Positions 7,173 to 10,682 of a DNA stretch of 10,682 bases are shown one piece after another. The notes under the pieces were generated by a model. It had not been told where the DNA came from. It made no database searches and saw only the letters and a program-made list of their open reading frames with translations. The stretch comes from Flavobacteriales bacterium (lineage in GTDB: Bacteria > Bacteroidota > Bacteroidia > Flavobacteriales_D > Sanyastnellaceae). The stretch lies in the NCBI GenBank assembly GCA_947464885.1, contig CANHYZ010000034.1, positions 1 to 10,682 of the forward strand, given 5' to 3'. A program made the position numbers and the translations under genes. Each line of letters begins with the position of its first letter. Within the stretch, counting starts at the first letter, position 1.

Positions 7173-7184
7173 GATTTCGGCGTT
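7164..7184 (+). terminator. Hairpin over the stop codon of the CNNM gene, possible weak terminator
   Basis: AACGCC (7164-7169) and GGCGTT (7179-7184) are perfect inverted repeats separated by nine bases that contain the TAA stop (7170-7172). There is no following T-run, so this is not a classical intrinsic terminator. It could be an mRNA-end stabiliser or a chance repeat. Confidence 0.3.
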
Positions 7185-7283
7185 GGACACCATAATCGAA
7201 TATGTTATCGGCTCATTTACAGGCAATTCCAAAATCAAGTCTGTTTTCTAAATATTGAATGTCAATTATTTAAAGCCATCTGA

Positions 7284-7314
7284 TTGAAGTTTAGCGTGTA
7301 TTTACGATATTCGC
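7284..7314 (+). promoter_or_regulatory. Candidate promoter of the PpiD-like gene
   Basis: TTG at 7284-7286 followed, after 19 bases, by GATATTCG (7306-7313) resembles the Bacteroidota pattern TTG-N(17-23)-TAnnTTTG, with two mismatches in the -7 element. It lies about 30 bp before the ATG at 7343, in a 170-bp AT-rich intergenic region. That region otherwise holds only the stop-codon hairpin and a short AT-rich dyad (ATTGA/TCAAT, 7254-7266). The spacing is good, the -7 match imperfect. Confidence 0.42.
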
Positions 7315-7342
7315 ACCCCGAAATTTTAAGAAAGACTGACTT

Positions 7343-9385
7343 ATGGCAATGATTGAAAAAATCCGACAGCAGCGTGGTTTGTTGTTGGCTATGGTAGGAG
7401 TAGGTCTCCTCTCCTTCCTCATCCCTTACGACGCGGTGATGTCGCTTTTTGGCAACAACAATTCCGCAATTGGTGAAATTGATGGCCAGACCATCAGCGC
7501 GCAGGAATGGCAGCGCGCTTTACAAGACCGCGAGCCTCTTTTCCAATATCAAGGCAACGAACAATCGCTTTCCAATGATACTTGGAATCAATTGGTAGAG
7601 AATTTTCTGTATCAAGATGAATTCGAAAACCTCGGCATCGAAATTTCTGAAGAAGAATACGAGGAAATCACCTTTGGTGAATTGCTTTCTCCATTTGTAA
7701 AAAGCACCATTTATGGTGGAAAGGACAGCGCTTCGTATAAGGAACAAGTGCGCAAAAGCTTTGACGGTATGGACGCCAAGATGGCTGAGAACTGGAAAAA
7801 GCTCATTATGCAGAAGCGTCAGAAAGAAAAGTATGACCTCATGCTGCGCAAAGCTGCTTACGCAAACAACATTGATGCAAAGTGGGCTTTCAAAGCGGCT
7901 AACGACAAAGTATCAGTGGAATATGTTGTGAAGACGTTCACAGAAATTCCGGACAGCACAATCACGTGGACTGACAGCGATGTTCGTGCCTACTACAACA
8001 AGCACAAAAACGATCGTGAATACCGTCAGGAAACCAGCCGTTCGGTGAAATACATTACGTTCCCCGTGCGCGCAACAGACGCTGATAGCGCTACCCTGCG
8101 TGAATCCCTCGAGAAAATCATGAATGATTTCCGCACGGCTTCAAACGACTCTATGTTCGCTTCTAACAACGCGGGCAATGTAGCAGAGGCTTATACAAAC
8201 TACACCGACGGTATGTTCCCTGCCGACATCGAGTCGCGCATCAAGGGTGATTCATTGGGTACTGTGATTGGTCCCGTAATCAGCAACGGCCGTTACTTCC
8301 TGATTAAGCCAAGTAAGCGTGGTGTCGACAACAATCAGGTTGAAGCACGCCACATTCTGATTAAAGACAAAGCAACAGGCAAGGCTAAATTGGATTCGTT
8401 GAAAAATGTAATCACAGCCAGCAAGAACTTCGAAGAAATGGCTAAGCAGTATTCGGAAGACCCCGGAAGCGGTGCAAACGGCGGTGGCTTGGGCAAATTC
8501 GGCCGCGGCGCCATGGTAAAGCCATTTGAAGACGCTTGTTTCAATGGTGCCGTGGGTTCCTTGCAAATCGTTGAAAGCGATTTCGGTTGGCACTTGATTG
8601 AAGTTACAGGCAAGAACTTCCCTTACACCAAGGTGGCACAGATCGATCGCTTCATCGAACCAAGCAGCAAGACCGTTAAAGGAGCTTATGCATCAGCGAA
8701 AGAATTCTCTCTGAATTGCGCTGACACTGCTTCTTTCCGCGCATCAGCCGACACGTTGAACGGCGGCACACAACTGATTGACGGCAAAAACATCAAGCCG
8801 AATGCAACAACAGTTGCTGGCCTGACCGAAGCCGGCGAACTAACAGGATGGGCTTATGGCGCTGAACTCGGTGAGGTTTCACAGCCAATGATGATCGGAA
8901 AAGAATACATCATCGCAGCGTTGACCGAAGTAAAAGAAAAAGGAGTTCCAACGTTCGAAAACGTCTACGACGCCATGAAGGCTGAAACAATCAAAGAGAA
9001 AAAGGCAGAGAAATATGCAGCGATGATGAACGAAGGCTCCTTGGCTGACATTGCATCACGCGTAGGCTCTGAGGTCAAGAAAGCCGACAACGTATCGATG
9101 CGCAGCTCCAACTTGCCTATGTCAGGTGTAAGCGGCCAGGAAAACGTTGTTATCGGTGCCTGCTTTGGTATCGGAACAGGCAAAATGTCTAAAGCTATCA
9201 TCGGTAAGGGCGGCGTTTATGTCATCCAGCGCGGCGCCGACGTAGTTGCAGGGGAATCAGCCGACAATTACGACTCAGATCGCGATCGCACTACTGCTTC
9301 ATTCCAGCAGAAGGCTACAAACACCGTCTTCACATCATTCCGTGAGGCAGCGCAAATTGAAGATAATCGCTACGATCGTCGATAA
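7343..9385 (+). CDS. PpiD/SurA-type peptidyl-prolyl isomerase (membrane-anchored periplasmic foldase)
   Basis: This 680-residue protein should help fold exported and outer-membrane proteins in the periplasm. A single N-terminal membrane helix follows a basic start (about 12-29, GLLLAMVGVGLLSFLIP). A SurA_N-like chaperone region follows (about 40-220, beginning IGEIDGQTISAQEWQRAL). A parvulin domain at about 332-424 has the clear landmarks VEARHILI, YSEDPGSGANGGGLGKFGRG, MVKPFEDACF and ESDFGWHLIEV. The rest (about 430-680) is the long C-terminal region usual in Bacteroidota PpiD-like proteins. Anchor plus parvulin plus length make PpiD a better comparison than soluble SurA. It appears to have its own promoter and ends 21 bp before a strong terminator, so it is probably a single-gene unit. 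A second in-frame ATG at 7349 is an alternative start that changes little. Confidence 0.93.
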   Translation: MAMIEKIRQQRGLLLAMVGVGLLSFLIPYDAVMSLFGNNNSAIGEIDGQTISAQEWQRALQDREPLFQYQGNEQSLSNDTWNQLVENFLYQDEFENLGIEISEEEYEEITFGELLSPFVKSTIYGGKDSASYKEQVRKSFDGMDAKMAENWKKLIMQKRQKEKYDLMLRKAAYANNIDAKWAFKAANDKVSVEYVVKTFTEIPDSTITWTDSDVRAYYNKHKNDREYRQETSRSVKYITFPVRATDADSATLRESLEKIMNDFRTASNDSMFASNNAGNVAEAYTNYTDGMFPADIESRIKGDSLGTVIGPVISNGRYFLIKPSKRGVDNNQVEARHILIKDKATGKAKLDSLKNVITASKNFEEMAKQYSEDPGSGANGGGLGKFGRGAMVKPFEDACFNGAVGSLQIVESDFGWHLIEVTGKNFPYTKVAQIDRFIEPSSKTVKGAYASAKEFSLNCADTASFRASADTLNGGTQLIDGKNIKPNATTVAGLTEAGELTGWAYGAELGEVSQPMMIGKEYIIAALTEVKEKGVPTFENVYDAMKAETIKEKKAEKYAAMMNEGSLADIASRVGSEVKKADNVSMRSSNLPMSGVSGQENVVIGACFGIGTGKMSKAIIGKGGVYVIQRGADVVAGESADNYDSDRDRTTASFQQKATNTVFTSFREAAQIEDNRYDRR

Positions 9386-9406
9386 GACATAAGTAGTATT
9401 CACGAT

Positions 9407-9436
9407 AAAACCCGGCCTCACAGCCGGGTTTTTTTT
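9407..9436 (+). terminator. Rho-independent terminator after the PpiD-like gene
   Basis: CCCGGC (9411-9416) and GCCGGG (9423-9428) form a perfect GC-rich stem with a six-base loop CTCACA. It is followed immediately by eight T residues (9429-9436), and the preceding four A residues can extend the stem against the T-run. It lies 21 bp after the stop codon at 9383-9385 and separates this gene from lysS. Confidence 0.93.
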
Positions 9437-9452
9437 GCTATCAATAAATGGG

Positions 9453-9472
9453 TGAGAATTGTTGACTTCTCA
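9453..9472. repeat. Inverted repeat upstream of lysS
   Basis: TGAGAA (9453-9458) and TTCTCA (9467-9472) are perfect 6-bp arms around an eight-base spacer, about 50 bp before the lysS start. This could be an operator or a chance dyad; no matching regulator is recognised. Confidence 0.3.
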
Positions 9473-9482
9473 AATCCCTGTT

Positions 9483-9495
9483 GATGTTCCACATC
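9483..9495. repeat. Short dyad overlapping the possible -33 region of lysS
   Basis: GATGT (9483-9487) and ACATC (9491-9495) are perfect inverted 5-bp arms with a three-base spacer. They begin within the TTG at 9481-9483, which could serve as a -33 element. A protein bound here would be placed to affect lysS transcription, but the arms are short and chance is a real alternative. Confidence 0.28.
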
Positions 9496-9507
9496 TCAAT
9501 AGAACGA

Positions 9508-9515
9508 TACATTTG
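9508..9515 (+). promoter_or_regulatory. Candidate lysS -7 promoter element, very close to the start codon
   Basis: TACATTTG is an exact match to the Bacteroidota consensus TAnnTTTG. Only four bases (CACC) separate it from the lysS ATG at 9520. A TTG at 9481-9483 lies 24 bases upstream, just beyond the usual 17-23 spacing. If this is the promoter, transcription would begin at or within a base or two of the ATG, giving a leaderless or nearly leaderless mRNA. Confidence 0.55.
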
Positions 9516-9519
9516 CACC

Positions 9520-10682
9520 ATGATTCAACACCTTTCTCCCGAAGAAATCGTACGCCGTGAATCGCTCGACAAATTGCGGGCGCTTGGCATTGACCCTTTT
9601 CCTGCGGCCGAATACAAGACCGACTCCACAGCACAAGGAATTCTCGACAATTATGTCGAGGGGAAGGAAGTGCGCATCGCCGGACGCCTGCATAACATGC
9701 GCGACATGGGTAAAGCCAGTTTCGCGCAGTTGCAAGACTCAACGGGAAAAGTACAGATCTACATCAGCATTGATTCCATCTGTCCGGGAGAAGATAAAAC
9801 CCTCTACAAGGAGGTTGTGAAACACCTGCTCCACTTCGGTGATTTCATCGGCGTTAGTGGAAAGTTGTTTACCACGCGCATGGGTGAAATATCGATTCAT
9901 GTTGAAGCGTTTCAACTGCTCGCCAAATCCATCAAGCCGCTACCGGTGGTAAAGACGGATAAAGACGGCGTAGTGCACGACGCGTTCAGTGATCCCGAAC
10001 TCCGTTATCGCATGCGCTATGTAGATCTCGTTGTGAATGAAAAAGTGCGCGAAACGTTTGTTGCACGCACGAAAATCGTCAACGCCATGCGCAACTTTTT
10101 CAACGCGCAAGGTTATCTCGAGGTTGACACACCTGTGCTTCAAGCTATCCCGGGAGGCGCATCAGCACGGCCGTTCATCACGCATCACAATGCGCTCGAT
10201 GTGCCGATGTATCTGCGTATCGCCAATGAATTGTATTTGAAACGCCTCATTGTAGGCGGCTTCGAAGGCGTATATGAGTTCAGTCGCAATTTCCGTAATG
10301 AAGGGATGGACCGAACGCACAACCCGGAGTTTACCGTAATGGAAATCTACGTTGCGTACAAAGACTATTACTGGATGATGGACTTCACGGAAGCCATGCT
10401 TCGATACGTGTGCGAACACGCTCTGGGAACAACGACCGTGCAATTTGCCAATCGCACCCTCGACTTTGGCAAACCGTTTCTGCGCATCACCATGACCGAT
10501 GCGATTAAGCAATACACGGGCTTCGATATTACCGGTAAATCGGAAACGGAACTCGCCGATTTCGCAAAAAGCATCGGCATTGACGTCAACAACACGATGG
10601 GCAAAGGAAAACTCATCGATGAAATTTTCGGAGCAAAATGCGAAGGACAATTCATCCAGCCGACGTTTATCATGGATTACCC
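9520..10682 (+). CDS. lysS: Lysyl-tRNA synthetase, class II (3' partial)
   Basis: It charges tRNA-Lys with lysine in the cytoplasm. The frame is open from ATG 9520 to the window end, giving 387 complete codons, roughly two thirds to three quarters of the usual bacterial length. The N-terminus (LSPEEIVRRESL, then LGIDPFPA) fits Bacteroidota LysS, which supports this start. The anticodon-binding OB-fold runs from about residue 51 (VRIAGRLHNMRDMGKASFAQ, then LQDSTGKVQIYI). The catalytic domain shows class II motif 1 around GYLEVDTPVL (198-207), PGGASARPFITHHNALD (about 211-227), RIANELYLKRLIVGGFEG, and motif 2 FRNEGMDRTHNPEFT (258-272). Motif 3 lies beyond the window. The gene is separated from the upstream foldase gene by a terminator and is preceded by a promoter-like TACATTTG, so it appears to start its own transcription unit. 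Confidence 0.97.
   Translation, partial: MIQHLSPEEIVRRESLDKLRALGIDPFPAAEYKTDSTAQGILDNYVEGKEVRIAGRLHNMRDMGKASFAQLQDSTGKVQIYISIDSICPGEDKTLYKEVVKHLLHFGDFIGVSGKLFTTRMGEISIHVEAFQLLAKSIKPLPVVKTDKDGVVHDAFSDPELRYRMRYVDLVVNEKVRETFVARTKIVNAMRNFFNAQGYLEVDTPVLQAIPGGASARPFITHHNALDVPMYLRIANELYLKRLIVGGFEGVYEFSRNFRNEGMDRTHNPEFTVMEIYVAYKDYYWMMDFTEAMLRYVCEHALGTTTVQFANRTLDFGKPFLRITMTDAIKQYTGFDITGKSETELADFAKSIGIDVNNTMGKGKLIDEIFGAKCEGQFIQPTFIMDY

Noticed and set aside
7251..7266. AT-rich dyad ATTGA/TCAAT upstream of the PpiD-like gene
   Set aside because: The arms are five AT-rich bases, expected by chance in such sequence, with no T-run to suggest a terminator.
9485..9500. Partial match to a ParB parS site (TGTTnCACGTGnAACA) before lysS
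   Set aside because: Only the left half TGTTCCAC matches; the right half (ATCTCAAT) does not keep the palindrome, so it is not a credible parS.
9557..9820. 87-residue plus-strand frame within the start of lysS
   Set aside because: It is out of frame with the lysyl-tRNA synthetase, whose reading frame is open to the window end and recognisable throughout.
10162..10650. 162-residue open frame on the minus strand inside lysS
   Set aside because: It is the antisense of strongly conserved LysS catalytic sequence and has no domain or promoter of its own.
1..10682. Search by eye for mobile elements, CRISPR repeats, tRNA or rRNA genes and toxin or phage-defence genes
   Set aside because: Nothing was seen: every sizeable region is taken by recognisable plus-strand genes, and the longest gap (170 bp) holds only promoter-like sequence.

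Overview
The window is a densely packed, entirely plus-strand stretch of a Bacteroidota chromosome, probably from the Flavobacteriales or a neighbouring order. Four things point there: the gene order coaX, outer-membrane barrel, lptC, small membrane protein, CNNM/CBS protein, PpiD-like foldase; the sequence of the lysyl-tRNA synthetase; TAnnTTTG-type promoter elements; and starts that lack clear Shine-Dalgarno sequences. This rests on recognition from memory, not on a database search.

Layout. Bases 1-2904 are the end of a polysaccharide gene cluster: the hydrophobic C-terminus of a membrane protein (perhaps an O-antigen polymerase/ligase), a GT2 glycosyltransferase, a GT4-like glycosyltransferase and a WecG/TagA/CpsF-family (GT26) glycosyltransferase. 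All are coupled by 1-4 bp stop/start overlaps. Only 8 bp later comes a housekeeping and envelope block: type III pantothenate kinase (coaX), a putative outer-membrane beta-barrel protein, a lipoprotein-type LptC, and a 66-residue two-helix membrane protein. After a 96-bp gap follows a CNNM/CBS (CorC/HlyC-type) membrane protein. A 170-bp intergenic region with a plausible promoter precedes a 680-residue PpiD/SurA-type peptidyl-prolyl isomerase, which ends at a strong rho-independent terminator. The last gene is lysS, cut by the window edge, with a promoter-like TACATTTG almost touching its start codon.

How the genes fit together. The first half builds surface glycans (glycosyl transfer to a lipid carrier and onward). 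The middle holds envelope-biogenesis functions (LptC for LPS transport, an outer-membrane barrel, a periplasmic foldase) mixed with coenzyme A synthesis and a probable ion-transport protein. I see no mobile element, CRISPR array, tRNA or rRNA, and no clearly novel multi-gene system. The points most worth a second look are the possibly leaderless lysS transcript, the uncharacterised barrel and small membrane protein flanking lptC, and the diverged N-terminal motif of the WecG-family enzyme.
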